A stretch of 64,000 bases of DNA from PALSA-350 sp036500845 (GCA_036500845.1 DASYBJ010000189.1:1-64000); one strand, 5' to 3'. Positions 8,300 through 17,579 are shown, numbered from the stretch's first letter. The notes: generated by a model from the letters alone, not told the origin. Numbers and translations are program-made.

Positions 8300-9823
8300 A
8301 TGCCGAAATCTACTTCATCCTCCAAGAAAGTGGTTTTTTTCTTTCCGTCCTTTGCGAGTTCTGAGGCAACCGCCCCACTCGGTGTTTTGGCGGTCGCGAC
8401 GCCTCTGATTCGCACCGGATACCAGATTACCCTCATCGATTCGACGATCACGCCAGACTATAAGAAGCGTGTACTCGAAGAAGTTAGAGATGCTATCTGC
8501 CTTGGTATCTCGCTCGTCACAGGACCCATGATTCGCGAGACAGTAGAGATTGCGCGAGCGGTCAAAGAGTGGAATCCGGATTTCCCTATCATCCTTGGCG
8601 GGTGGCATCCTTCGCTGCTTCCCGACCAGACCTTGCAGGCGGCCTGCGTCGACTACATCGTCCGCGGGCAGGGTGAAGATGCGCTGCTCGAATTAGTCCG
8701 GCATATTGAAACGAGGTCCGCGCCGGATCTCATTCCAGGTATCGGCTTCAAGCGCGGCGGCAAACTCATACTTACGCCGGAGCGGCCACTGAAGCCGTTG
8801 GTAGACATGCCTCCGAAGGCCTACCATATCGCCGACTTCGATGCCTACGAACGTGGGTGCGGCAAAAGATGGGCGATGTACACCTCGAGCTTGGCGTGTC
8901 CGTTTAACTGTGCGTATTGCACCAACGCAGGTGTGTACGGGCGCAAATGGAACGCTTTGCCGCCCGAGCAATTCGTCGAAGAGACCGTCGATCTTACGAG
9001 ACGCTATCGTCTCGAAATGCTTTGGGTGGTCGATGACAACTTTCTGGTTGATCTCGACCGCGCACGCGGTATTGCCGAAGGCTTAGTGCGCGAAGGCTCG
9101 CAGTTCAAGTGGAGCATCCAGGCGACGACCAACATGGTGGCACGGCTCTCACCTGAGGATCTCAAGCTGCTGCGCCGTGCGGGGTTGCACCAGGTCTGCC
9201 AGGGCGTCGACTCAGGATCACCCAAGATTCTGCAGCTGATGAACAAGACCTTTCAAGACTTCGATCAGATTTACGAGAGCGCCGCCCGCTGCCTCGCCGC
9301 CGATATCAGGCCTTCGTTCAATATCATCTTCGCTTTCCCTGGAGAAGGTGCTAAGGAACGCAGGGAGACGGTCGACTTCATGATGGACGTTTGTCGCCGT
9401 TTCCCTGGAGCCGAGTTCTGGACGAACATATTCACGCCGTATCCCGGCTCTCCGATCATGGAGCGAGCCAAAGAGATAGGCATCGAAGTCCCCGCGACTC
9501 TTGAAGGCTGGGCTGATTTCTTTCCCCGCTACACAACCCTGCCGTGGCTGCGTGGTGAAGACCATAAACGGCTTCAGGTCACACGCGAATATCTTCGCAT
9601 TGCCTTCGATAGAATCCCCATCGCGGCTGATACCCGCGGTCCCATTACGCGAGTTGTCCAGAAAACCATCTCCCTGCCAGCCCGCTGGCGGCTTGACCAC
9701 GATGTGTACAAGTATCCCGTCGAGATATGGCTGAATAACAAGCTGAAGAAACGGATTGGTTCGAGTAAGCCTGCGGTCGACGCCAAGAGACTCGCTAACA
9801 CACCGGCGGAGGCAGCTTGCTGA
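8300..9823 (+). CDS. Cobalamin-binding radical SAM enzyme 1 (type A)
   Basis: 507 residues, first gene of the operon. The N-terminal B12-binding Rossmann domain (about 10-140) carries GGWHPSLLPDQ and VDYIVRGQGED, the usual substitute for the DxHxxG motif in radical SAM members. The radical SAM domain starts with the 4Fe-4S motif CPFNCAYC (Cys200, 204, 207), followed by VVDDNF and GVDSGS strands. A C-terminal extension of about 130 residues ends in a WR-x(n)-YPVEIWL motif shared with the proteins at 9817 and 16110. Such enzymes perform radical methylations at unactivated carbon or phosphorus, or cyclisations; the substrate here is unknown. No clear Shine-Dalgarno precedes the ATG. It overlaps the next gene by 7 bases. 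Confidence 0.9.
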   Translation: MPKSTSSSKKVVFFFPSFASSEATAPLGVLAVATPLIRTGYQITLIDSTITPDYKKRVLEEVRDAICLGISLVTGPMIRETVEIARAVKEWNPDFPIILGGWHPSLLPDQTLQAACVDYIVRGQGEDALLELVRHIETRSAPDLIPGIGFKRGGKLILTPERPLKPLVDMPPKAYHIADFDAYERGCGKRWAMYTSSLACPFNCAYCTNAGVYGRKWNALPPEQFVEETVDLTRRYRLEMLWVVDDNFLVDLDRARGIAEGLVREGSQFKWSIQATTNMVARLSPEDLKLLRRAGLHQVCQGVDSGSPKILQLMNKTFQDFDQIYESAARCLAADIRPSFNIIFAFPGEGAKERRETVDFMMDVCRRFPGAEFWTNIFTPYPGSPIMERAKEIGIEVPATLEGWADFFPRYTTLPWLRGEDHKRLQVTREYLRIAFDRIPIAADTRGPITRVVQKTISLPARWRLDHDVYKYPVEIWLNNKLKKRIGSSKPAVDAKRLANTPAEAAC

Positions 9824-11316
9824 AGCGCGGCAAAGTAGTCCTTTTCTACCCGCCATACGACGGGCCGCCCTTGGGCGCCCCACTTGCGCTCTTGTCACTC
9901 GCCAGTACTCTGCGCGAAGCCAACTTCGAGGTGGTGCTGATCGATGCCGCAATTGAACCGCAATATCTGAAGCGCATCGGGGAAGAGTGCAAGTCAGCAC
10001 TCTGCGTCGGCATCTCCGTGCTGACAGGTCCGATGATCCGGGGAGCTATCGAGGCCGCCACCTTCGTCAAGAGCAACGCGCCAGGAGTGTGCGTGGTCTT
10101 TGGAGGGTGGCACCCCACTCTCTGTCCCGAGTCGACCCTTCGTGAGCCTTACGTAGACGTGGTTGTCCGCGGACAAGGTGAGATCACTATCGTCGAGCTC
10201 GCAACAGCACTCGCCGGCAAGCAACCGCTGGATATGATCGCAGGCATCACCTGGAAAAAGCAGGGGCGCCTGGTACAAAACTTCGAGCGGCGCGTCCAGC
10301 CCGTCGACACCTTCCCTCCTCCTGCTTTCGATATGATCGACTTCGACGCATACGAGCGGGTTTCGGGCAAGCGTGACCTTGCATACGCTACGAGCGTCGG
10401 CTGTCCCTATGCGTGCAATTACTGCACCGACATGGTTGTATACAAACGACGCTTCAACGCTTACACGGCTGAGCATGTCGTAGCGGAACTGACCTCCCTC
10501 GTCCAACGCTATCGCATTACAAATGTTGCCCTCCTTGATTCCAACTTTCCCGTCGATCTAAAGCGCGCAATCGCAATTGCAAAAGGTATACGCGACTCCG
10601 GTGTGAAGTTCACCTGGACGTTCCAGGCATCGACGGACTTCATCTGCCGCATGAGCCAGGAGGAGGTCCAATTACTTGCCGACAGCGGAGTGAGCTACAT
10701 GGGCTTCGGGACCGAATCTACTTCACCGTCTGTGCTCAAAATGATGAACAAGCGCCACCAGCGCGTCGACGAGATGTACGAGACCGCACGCAAGGCGAAC
10801 CTCGCCGGCATCCGCATCACCTTCAACCTCATCCTCGGGTATCCGGGCGAAACGGAGGCCGACAGGCTTCTCACCTTTAGGACCATGAGCGAGATCGGGC
10901 GCAAGTTCGCCAATGTCCGCTTTTCGCCGAACATTTTCACACCCTACCCCGGCATCCCTATCTGGCCTCAGCTTCGCGAGCTTGGCGTAATCGAGCCACA
11001 GACCCTGGAAGAGTGGATGACGATGCCACTGGGAGCTAACTTGTTACCTTGGCTGCAAGGCCGCGAGCTTGCACGGCTCAATCGTATGCTCGACTATTTT
11101 CTGTTGCTCAACCAGATGCGTCGATCGAAGAAGACTACGATCACGCAAAAGCTCACCAGCCTCCTCGTCGAGAAACCAATCCGCTGGCGCCTGGCCTCCA
11201 GCTTCCTCTCCTTCCCGTGGGAGATGTGGCTTGCCCGACTCTCGGAGCAGATCGTCCAACGCCGCTCACTTGTCACTGGTCAGCCGTTGCCTGCGGAGCA
11301 AGCCCATGTGTGCTGA
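9817..11316 (+). CDS. Cobalamin-binding radical SAM enzyme 2 (type A)
   Basis: 499 residues. The start is a TTG at 9817 with GGAGG at 9808-9812; the stop of enzyme 1 lies at 9821-9823, so the genes overlap by 7 bases. The B12 domain shows FGGWHPTLCPES and VDVVVRGQGE, and the cluster motif is CPYACNYC (Cys196, 200, 203). It is clearly paralogous to the preceding protein along its whole length (GISVLTGPMIRG against GISLVTGPMIRE, and the same FTPYPG segment near the end of the barrel), so the pair arose by tandem duplication. The C-terminal extension ends in IRWRLASSFLSFPWEMWL. Retention of all motifs in both copies suggests two different reaction steps, not redundancy. Confidence 0.9.
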   Translation: MLKRGKVVLFYPPYDGPPLGAPLALLSLASTLREANFEVVLIDAAIEPQYLKRIGEECKSALCVGISVLTGPMIRGAIEAATFVKSNAPGVCVVFGGWHPTLCPESTLREPYVDVVVRGQGEITIVELATALAGKQPLDMIAGITWKKQGRLVQNFERRVQPVDTFPPPAFDMIDFDAYERVSGKRDLAYATSVGCPYACNYCTDMVVYKRRFNAYTAEHVVAELTSLVQRYRITNVALLDSNFPVDLKRAIAIAKGIRDSGVKFTWTFQASTDFICRMSQEEVQLLADSGVSYMGFGTESTSPSVLKMMNKRHQRVDEMYETARKANLAGIRITFNLILGYPGETEADRLLTFRTMSEIGRKFANVRFSPNIFTPYPGIPIWPQLRELGVIEPQTLEEWMTMPLGANLLPWLQGRELARLNRMLDYFLLLNQMRRSKKTTITQKLTSLLVEKPIRWRLASSFLSFPWEMWLARLSEQIVQRRSLVTGQPLPAEQAHVC

Positions 11317-11343
11317 AAGATTTTCGCTCGAAAGATTTTCGCT
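11315..11343 (+). repeat. Two-copy 15-base tandem repeat between operon genes
   Basis: GAAAGATTTTCGCT occurs at 11315-11328 and again at 11330-11343, separated by a single C. It overlaps the end of the preceding gene and fills most of the only real gap (39 bases) inside the nine-gene operon, directly ahead of the GGGGGTGG ribosome-binding site of the next gene. A replication-slippage duplication is the simplest explanation. Confidence 0.75.
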
Positions 11344-11355
11344 TGGGGGTGGTGA

Positions 11356-12867
11356 ATGGCAGATGTACTGCTGACGCACTCGTACCACCTCGCCCATGAC
11401 GCAAAGCAATTCAGGAAGATGCAGCCGTATCCACCGCTCGGTACGCTGTATGCGGCGACGGCGCTGAGCTCTGCTGGTATCTCGGTCGCTGTCTGCGACA
11501 CGATGTTCGCTGAACCCGTATCAGGTTTCCGGGCGGCGCTTGAAGAACACAAGCCGAAGATCGTGGTCATCTATGAGGACGACTTCAATTTCGTAACCAA
11601 GATGTGCTTGGCGCACATGCGCGAACTAGCAAACGAGCTTGCCGGCATCGCGCGCTCCGAGGGGATAACGGTAATCGCACACGGATCAGATGCTACCGAT
11701 CACCCAAAGGAGTATCTGGACAATGGTGTTGATTTCATCCTGAACGGCGAAGTGGAACAGAGCCTGGTCGAGCTTTGTGACGCTCTTCTGGGTGACCCTC
11801 TTCGGGAGTCGAGGCAGTTGCAGGCGATTCCAGGACTCGTGCGATATTCGGTCGATGGCACTCTGGAGCGCCTGCTACCTGCTCCTATCAATCCCTCCTG
11901 GGCTACGTTGCCGCAGGCGGCAAGAGAACTCATCGACGTCGAGCCATATCGCCGGGCATGGACGAACGCGCATGGTTATTTTTCTACGAACATTGTAGCG
12001 AGCCGCGGGTGCCCCTACAGCTGTAACTGGTGCGCGAAGCCCATCTCTGGCAACCGCTTCCACCTACGGGGACCATCTGAGGTTGCAGCGGAGATTCATA
12101 CGCTCAAGACGCGCTTCGGCGTCGAGCACATCTGGTTCGGCGATGATGTGTTTGCGCTGAATCGCCACTGGGTAGAAGAGTTTGCAAACGCTGTCGAGTC
12201 CCACGGTGAAGTAGTCCCCTTCAAGATTCAGTCGCGTGCCGATCTGATGAATGAGGCCACCGTTGCAGCTCTGAAGCGAGCTGGCTGTGCCGAGATCTGG
12301 ATGGGAGTGGAGTCCGGTTCGCAGATGATCCTCGATGCCATGAAGAAGCAACTAAAGCTCTCCGCGGTTTATGCCGCTCGACAGAGGCTCGCGGCGGCTG
12401 GCATTCGTGCGTGCTACTTCCTTCAATTCGGCTATCCAGGAGAGGGCTGGGCCGAGATTTGCGAGACGGTGCAATTGGTGCGCGATACGCGACCCGACGA
12501 CATTGGGGTCTCTCTCTCCTATCCGTTGCCCGGTACTGGGTTCTTCGAGCAGGTGAAAGCGCAATTGGGGAAGAAGCGCAATTGGATCGACAGCGATGAT
12601 CTTTGCACCATGCACATCGCCAGCTACACTGATGGCTTCTACCACGCTCTTCGTGATGCTTTGCACGCCGAGGTGGCTGGATGGTATGCACCCGCATCTT
12701 CGCTCAATTCAACCACCTGTGAATCGTTGTGGAACCGCGTCCGCGAGATGGAGCCCCTTTGCAGAAACAGGAATGTACTTTCACTGCCCTCCGAATCCAC
12801 TGATATCAACGTACAGAGTGCGTTTCTACCGCTCGAAGAACTCTTCGTGGCTGCCAGGAGATCGTGA
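11356..12867 (+). CDS. Cobalamin-binding radical SAM enzyme 3 (type B)
   Basis: 503 residues from an ATG preceded by GGGGGTGG. N-terminal Rossmann fold (about 1-145) in which the usual GG-x-H loop is changed to AHGSDATDHP, followed by VDFILNGEVEQ. The 4Fe-4S motif is CPYSCNWC (Cys219, 223, 226), with HIWFGDDVF and WMGVESGS on later strands. It starts MADVLLTHSYHL, closely matching the next protein (MPDLLLTHGYFL), and lacks the long C-terminal extension of the type A enzymes. It therefore represents a second B12 radical SAM subfamily in the same operon. Whether it still binds cobalamin is less certain than for type A because of the altered loop. The substrate is unknown. Confidence 0.87.
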   Translation: MADVLLTHSYHLAHDAKQFRKMQPYPPLGTLYAATALSSAGISVAVCDTMFAEPVSGFRAALEEHKPKIVVIYEDDFNFVTKMCLAHMRELANELAGIARSEGITVIAHGSDATDHPKEYLDNGVDFILNGEVEQSLVELCDALLGDPLRESRQLQAIPGLVRYSVDGTLERLLPAPINPSWATLPQAARELIDVEPYRRAWTNAHGYFSTNIVASRGCPYSCNWCAKPISGNRFHLRGPSEVAAEIHTLKTRFGVEHIWFGDDVFALNRHWVEEFANAVESHGEVVPFKIQSRADLMNEATVAALKRAGCAEIWMGVESGSQMILDAMKKQLKLSAVYAARQRLAAAGIRACYFLQFGYPGEGWAEICETVQLVRDTRPDDIGVSLSYPLPGTGFFEQVKAQLGKKRNWIDSDDLCTMHIASYTDGFYHALRDALHAEVAGWYAPASSLNSTTCESLWNRVREMEPLCRNRNVLSLPSESTDINVQSAFLPLEELFVAARRS

Positions 12868-14276
12868 TGCCGGACCTGCTCCTTACCCACGGTTACTTCC
12901 TTTACGAAGACCCTAAAGAGATGCAGATCATGAAGCCGTATGCACCTCTGGGGATCCTGTACCTATGTTCGCACCTACGCCAGCAGGGCTTCGACGTCGA
13001 TGTCTTCGATACAACTTTCTCAAGCCGTGAATCGCTCTTCCGTCATCTGCAGACAGAGAAGCCGTCCACGCTTGGCATTTACGCCAATTTGATGACTCGC
13101 AGCAATGTGGTGGAAATCATTCGCGTGAGTCGTGAAGCCGGTTGGCGCGTCATTGTTGGAGGACCCGAGCCTGGCGCTTACGCGCAGGAGTTTCTGGAAT
13201 CGGGGGCGGACTTCGTCGTTTTCGGCGAAGGCGAGCTCACAATGCAGGAGTTGCTGACCGCCTTACGCGACGGATCCGGCAGGTTCGGCAACGATTGGAA
13301 ATCGAAGATCGCTGGTGCAGCGTATCTCGATGATCAGGGAGCATTCCATCAGAATCCCCCGCGCGCACAGATCGCCGATCTTGACGCGCAGCCCTGGCCT
13401 GCACGTCAAGCCATCGATCTGCATCGTTACGTCGATACTTGGCGAACCCACCATCAACAAGGTTCTGTCAACTTCATCACCGCGCGGGGATGCCCCTACA
13501 AATGTCGCTGGTGCAGCCATCAGGTCTATGGCCAGACTCACCGCCGTCGCAACCCGATCAAGGTCGTGGATGAGCTGGAGTGGTTGCTGACGGAGTACAC
13601 ACCGGACATGGCATGGGTGTCTGACGATGTCTTCACGATCAACCATGAATGGATTCGTAAGTATGCCGCGGAGATGCGCCGGCGCAACCTCCACATTCCA
13701 TTCGAATGCATCTCGCGCGCGGACCGTCTGAACGAAGAGATGCTTGATCTGCTCGCAGAACTCGGTTGCTTTCGTATCTGGATCGGCTCTGAGAGCGGCT
13801 CGCAGAGACTGCTCGATTCGATGGACCGCGGCGTGAAGGTCGAGCAGGTACAACAGGCTGTTGCGATGAGCCGCGCGCGCAGCATTCAGAGCGGCATGTT
13901 TCTGATGTGGGGCTACGAAGGCGAAGAAATGGAGGACATCGAAGCCACGATCCGCCATGTCAGCACCGCCAAGCCCGATATCTTCTTCACCACCGTGTCG
14001 TATCCAATCAAAGGTACTCCGTATTACCAGGAGGTTCAGAGCAAACTGGTCCAGCTGGGGCCGTGGGCGCAGACGTCCGATCGGGAGATCAAGATCGCAG
14101 GCCGGCACTCGCGGGCTTACTACTCATATGCGGATAAGCTGCTTCGCGACGAAGTTCAGTTGGCGAGACTGAGCGACGACCCAGGAGTGAATTCGGCGCT
14201 TCTGGACGATCTTAAGGTAAGCATTCGCGCCTCCCGGGAAGGGCTCCTGGCCACCCAGAGTGAGGTGGAAGCATGA
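12867..14276 (+). CDS. Cobalamin-binding radical SAM enzyme 4 (type B)
   Basis: 469 residues from the ATG at 12867, which shares one base with the TGA of enzyme 3 and has AGGAG a few bases upstream; a GTG directly before it (12864) is the alternative. The B12 domain shows VGGPEPGAY and ADFVVFGEGE, closer to consensus than in enzyme 3. The cluster motif is CPYKCRWC (Cys209, 213, 216), followed by AWVSDDVFTINHEW and IWIGSESGSQ. It is paralogous to the protein at 11356, so this is a second tandem pair. Its stop overlaps the next methyltransferase start by ATGA. Role presumably a radical transformation within the same pathway; the reaction is not predictable from sequence alone. Confidence 0.88.
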   Translation: MPDLLLTHGYFLYEDPKEMQIMKPYAPLGILYLCSHLRQQGFDVDVFDTTFSSRESLFRHLQTEKPSTLGIYANLMTRSNVVEIIRVSREAGWRVIVGGPEPGAYAQEFLESGADFVVFGEGELTMQELLTALRDGSGRFGNDWKSKIAGAAYLDDQGAFHQNPPRAQIADLDAQPWPARQAIDLHRYVDTWRTHHQQGSVNFITARGCPYKCRWCSHQVYGQTHRRRNPIKVVDELEWLLTEYTPDMAWVSDDVFTINHEWIRKYAAEMRRRNLHIPFECISRADRLNEEMLDLLAELGCFRIWIGSESGSQRLLDSMDRGVKVEQVQQAVAMSRARSIQSGMFLMWGYEGEEMEDIEATIRHVSTAKPDIFFTTVSYPIKGTPYYQEVQSKLVQLGPWAQTSDREIKIAGRHSRAYYSYADKLLRDEVQLARLSDDPGVNSALLDDLKVSIRASREGLLATQSEVEA

Positions 14277-15112
14277 CCGTCGAGGGAGTGATCCCCCTGC
14301 TTACTACCTATCCGGGATCGGCTGCCGGCGCAGCCTTCAACCGCATCGCGCAGGACTACGATCAGATATTTACCGACTCACTCATTGGCCGAGCGCAACG
14401 CGACGCAGTCTGGAAGGTGCTCGCGAGGACCTTTCGAGAGAACGACAAAGTTCTCGAACTCAACTGTGGGACTGGCGAGGACGCCATCTTTTTGGGCGGC
14501 AGATCGATCTCTGTCGTTGCGTGTGATGCTTCACCGCAGATGATCGCCAGAGCTGAGCAGCGCCTCCTACACATTTCATCGGAAATGCCAGTAGTCTTCT
14601 ATGAGCTGCCGACAGAGCGCCTCGGAGAGCTTCATCCGGAGACACCATTCGACGGCGCCTTTTCGAATTTCTCCGGATTGAACTGCGTCGCCGATCTAGA
14701 CGCGGTCGCCTGCTCGCTTGCGAGCCTCATAAAGCAGGATGGCCGGCTTGCCCTGTGTTTTTCTACGCGTTTTTGTCTGGTAGAGATCGTTTACTTTTTG
14801 GCTCTCGGACAATGGCGGAGAGCGTTACGGCGCTGCAAAGGATACGCCGAAGTGACGCTCGGTAACGTGCAGTTCACGGTCTACTATCCAAACATTCAGC
14901 GGATTCGCCAATCCTTCGCGCCCCATTTTCGCCTCTACTCGCGCACTGGAATCGGAGTGGCTGTGCCGCCCTCCTACCTTGAAGCTTGGGCTCGGCAGCA
15001 TCCCCGCCTCTTTTCTTTACTCCGCCGCATGGAAGGACTGCTTGCCAAACTCCCTCTTCTTCGCAGCACAGGCGATCATGTGCTGCTCTGCTTCGAGAAG
15101 GTATCCAGATGA
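14273..15112 (+). CDS. SAM-dependent methyltransferase of the radical SAM operon
   Basis: 279 residues, starting in an ATGA overlap with enzyme 4. Class I fold: FNRIAQDYDQIF is a typical N-terminal alpha helix before motif I VLELNCGTGED (about 60-70), then VVACDASPQM (motif II) and FDGAFSNFSGLN (motif IV region). The C-terminal part (VEIVYFLALGQWRRALRR) is unusually hydrophobic and basic and may bind a lipophilic substrate or the membrane, which is inference only. The substrate is unknown; position in the operon suggests O- or N-methylation of the pathway intermediate. It ends in a further ATGA overlap with the zinc-ribbon methyltransferase. Confidence 0.85.
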   Translation: MTVEGVIPLLTTYPGSAAGAAFNRIAQDYDQIFTDSLIGRAQRDAVWKVLARTFRENDKVLELNCGTGEDAIFLGGRSISVVACDASPQMIARAEQRLLHISSEMPVVFYELPTERLGELHPETPFDGAFSNFSGLNCVADLDAVACSLASLIKQDGRLALCFSTRFCLVEIVYFLALGQWRRALRRCKGYAEVTLGNVQFTVYYPNIQRIRQSFAPHFRLYSRTGIGVAVPPSYLEAWARQHPRLFSLLRRMEGLLAKLPLLRSTGDHVLLCFEKVSR

Positions 15113-16113
15113 TCATGGAGCAACTGGATCCAAACGCTACAGTGGAGGAATCGCCCTCGAATTCGGGCGTCGCGCTCCTGTGTTGGAAGTGTGGCGCATC
15201 GCTCGCGGAGATGACGCCAGAGACCCGAACCGGTTCTGGTCTTCGTGTGTGCCCCAGTTGTACGAGTACAACGCAATACCGAGATGGCATCTGGCGGACG
15301 CTGTCTCCGGAGAGAGTCGATCATTTCAGTAAGTTCATGGCCGAGTATGAGTTCATCCGTGCAGCCGAGGGACGCGGCAGCACGCAATCGGAGTACTATC
15401 TCAGCCTGCCGTACAAGGATATCTCTGGCCGGAATAGCTCGCAGTGGAAGATACGGGCACACACCTTTCAGATCATGGAGCGACGGATCGTAAGACCGCT
15501 CGCCAGGCGCCAGAAGCGTCCTCTACGCGTTCTCGATTTAGGTGCGGGCAACGGTTGGATGGCCTATCGGCTGGCGCTTCAGGGACATCTTCCCGTTGCC
15601 GTTGATCTCCTGACGAACGAGCAGGACGGTCTCGGGGCAGCCATCCACTACAGCAAACACATCGATCCCTTGTTTCCCCGGGTTCAGGCAGAACTCGACC
15701 GGCTCCCCTTCGCTTCGTCCATCTTCGACCTCGTGATCTTCAACGCGTCCTTCCATTACTCCCAGAGCTATGAACGAACCTTTGCGGAAGCTCTGCGTTG
15801 CACGCACCCAGGCGGTGGCGTCGTAATTGCAGACACGCCGTGGTACGCACAGGACGAGAGCGGCAGAAGAATGGTCGAGGAGAAGCACAAGCATTTCGCC
15901 GCAACATACGGGTTCGCATCGAATTCGATCTCGAGCCTCGAATATCTGACTCCGGATCGTCTGCATCGATTGCAAATTGCGTCTGAGTTGGAATGGAACT
16001 GCATAAGGCCGTTTTATGGGCTTCCCTGGGCTCTCCGACCGCTCCGCGCAAAGCTCAGCAGCCGTCGTTCCCCATCCCAGTTCCGAATCTATACGGCGTG
16101 GGTCAACGCATGA
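15109..16113 (+). CDS. Zinc-ribbon SAM-dependent methyltransferase
   Basis: 334 residues from the ATG at 15109 (ATGA overlap with the gene before); a longer in-frame ORF reaches back to 14986 but would be wholly inside the previous gene. An N-terminal treble-clef or zinc-ribbon has CWKC (Cys25, 28) and CPSC (Cys48, 51), recalling RlmA/Trm112-like zinc modules. The class I methyltransferase domain has motif I VLDLGAGNGW (about 141-150), PVAVDLL and FDLVIFNASFHY. The metal module could recognise a nucleic acid base or a partner protein, so a modified nucleoside or a carrier-bound substrate are both conceivable. The gene ends in an ATGA overlap with B12 enzyme 5. Confidence 0.85.
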   Translation: MIMEQLDPNATVEESPSNSGVALLCWKCGASLAEMTPETRTGSGLRVCPSCTSTTQYRDGIWRTLSPERVDHFSKFMAEYEFIRAAEGRGSTQSEYYLSLPYKDISGRNSSQWKIRAHTFQIMERRIVRPLARRQKRPLRVLDLGAGNGWMAYRLALQGHLPVAVDLLTNEQDGLGAAIHYSKHIDPLFPRVQAELDRLPFASSIFDLVIFNASFHYSQSYERTFAEALRCTHPGGGVVIADTPWYAQDESGRRMVEEKHKHFAATYGFASNSISSLEYLTPDRLHRLQIASELEWNCIRPFYGLPWALRPLRAKLSSRRSPSQFRIYTAWVNA

Positions 16114-17579
16114 TCATTCTCTATCATCCTCGCGCTACCAGGCCTTCGAACCGAAGGCTGCCTCTTGCCGTCCTCGCGCTCGCCGCGGTGCTTGAAGGAA
16201 AGGAGGAATACGAGATCGTCGACGGAAATCTCGAAGCCGATCCGACCGCTCGAATCCTGGAACTCATTGACCGGGACAAAGTTGAACTGCTGGGCGTTTC
16301 GACGATGCCCGGACCACAAATGGTGGCGGCAATGGAGACTTCGCGTGAGATTCGCCGTCTTCGACCCCAGGTCCCGATCTGCTGGGGTGGCTACTTCCCG
16401 TCCATCTACCCGGATGCAGCGCTGAACGCGCGCTATGTGGATTTTGTCGTTCGCGGACAAGGTGAGGATACGCTTCTAGAATTGCTCGCTGCGCTTCGCG
16501 GCAATCGTTCGCTCGATTCGGTGAAAGGCCTCTCATACAAAAATATCTTTGGCATGCGGCACGACAATGGGGATCGACCGATGAAGGGACCGGATGAGTT
16601 CCCATGGTCCCCGTTTCACCGTGTTCCTGTCGAAAAATATCTACGGCCGTCGTTCTTCGGGAAACGCACCGCCGTTCATCATGCGAGCATTGGCTGCCCG
16701 TTCAACTGTAGCTTCTGCGGTGTTCATGCAGCCTACGGCAATAAAGAGAAGATGGAATCGCCGGAGCGGACGGTTGCTATCTTGACTCACCTTGTCGAAC
16801 GCTATGGCGCGGACTCCGTTCAGTTCTACGACATGAACTTCTTCCTGCGCGAGGATCACGCGCGGGAGCTCTGCGACCGCATGGCACATTTGAAGCTCCG
16901 CTGGTGGTGCGAAGGTCGCGTCGACATTATGTCCCGGTATTCGGATGAAACATTCGCCGCAATTAAACGGGCGGGGTGCGCGATGATCTTCTTCGGAGCC
17001 GAGTCCGGTTCCGACTGGGTGCTCGAGGAGATGCAGAAGGGCATCACTACCCAACAGACCCTCGAAATCGCCCGGAAAACCCGTCAGTTCGGCATCATCC
17101 CGGAATTCTCCTTTGTCATTGGCAATCCCAACGATCCTGTGCGCGACACACGGGAGACGATGCGCTTTATTCGCAAGATCAAACGGATCAACCCAGATTC
17201 GGAGATCATCATCCAGCACTATACCCCTACACCCCAGCCGCACAATGCGGGCGGCGAGATGTACGGGAAGATCGAGGTTCCATTTCCTGATTCTCCTGCT
17301 GGATGGGCGACCAAGGAGTGGATGAACTTTACTCTGCGCATCGATACCAAAGTTCCATGGCTCAAACGCCGGACCAAGAAACTCATCGACAACTTTGAGA
17401 TCGTCGTGGGTTCACGCTGGCCCACGGTTCAGGATATTCGTGCTCCGCGCTGGAGCCGCAGGTTCCTGCAAGTTCTCAGTGCGTGGCGCTATGCCTTGCA
17501 CATCTATAACTTTCCTTTCGAGCTTCAACTCGCCAACCAGTTCATTGCGCTGCGCAAGCCTAAGCGGGAGAGCTTGTGA
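16110..17579 (+). CDS. Cobalamin-binding radical SAM enzyme 5 (type A-like)
   Basis: 489 residues from the ATG at 16110 (ATGA overlap); an in-frame ATG at 15993 would overlap the preceding gene by 120 bases and is rejected. The B12 domain is compact, with WGGYFPSIYPDA and VDFVVRGQGED. The 4Fe-4S motif is CPFNCSFC (Cys196, 200, 203), then FYDMNFF and FFGAESGS. The C-terminal region ends in WRYALHIYNFPFELQLA, the motif also seen at the ends of the proteins at 8300 and 9817, so this is a third, more diverged type A member. Product unknown. The last bases form a GTGA overlap with the fusion gene that follows. Confidence 0.9.
   Translation: MIILYHPRATRPSNRRLPLAVLALAAVLEGKEEYEIVDGNLEADPTARILELIDRDKVELLGVSTMPGPQMVAAMETSREIRRLRPQVPICWGGYFPSIYPDAALNARYVDFVVRGQGEDTLLELLAALRGNRSLDSVKGLSYKNIFGMRHDNGDRPMKGPDEFPWSPFHRVPVEKYLRPSFFGKRTAVHHASIGCPFNCSFCGVHAAYGNKEKMESPERTVAILTHLVERYGADSVQFYDMNFFLREDHARELCDRMAHLKLRWWCEGRVDIMSRYSDETFAAIKRAGCAMIFFGAESGSDWVLEEMQKGITTQQTLEIARKTRQFGIIPEFSFVIGNPNDPVRDTRETMRFIRKIKRINPDSEIIIQHYTPTPQPHNAGGEMYGKIEVPFPDSPAGWATKEWMNFTLRIDTKVPWLKRRTKKLIDNFEIVVGSRWPTVQDIRAPRWSRRFLQVLSAWRYALHIYNFPFELQLANQFIALRKPKRESL

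Noticed and set aside
14986..15108. N-terminal extension of the zinc-ribbon methyltransferase
   Set aside because: Lies entirely within the preceding gene; the ATGA start at 15109 fits the operon's overlap pattern.
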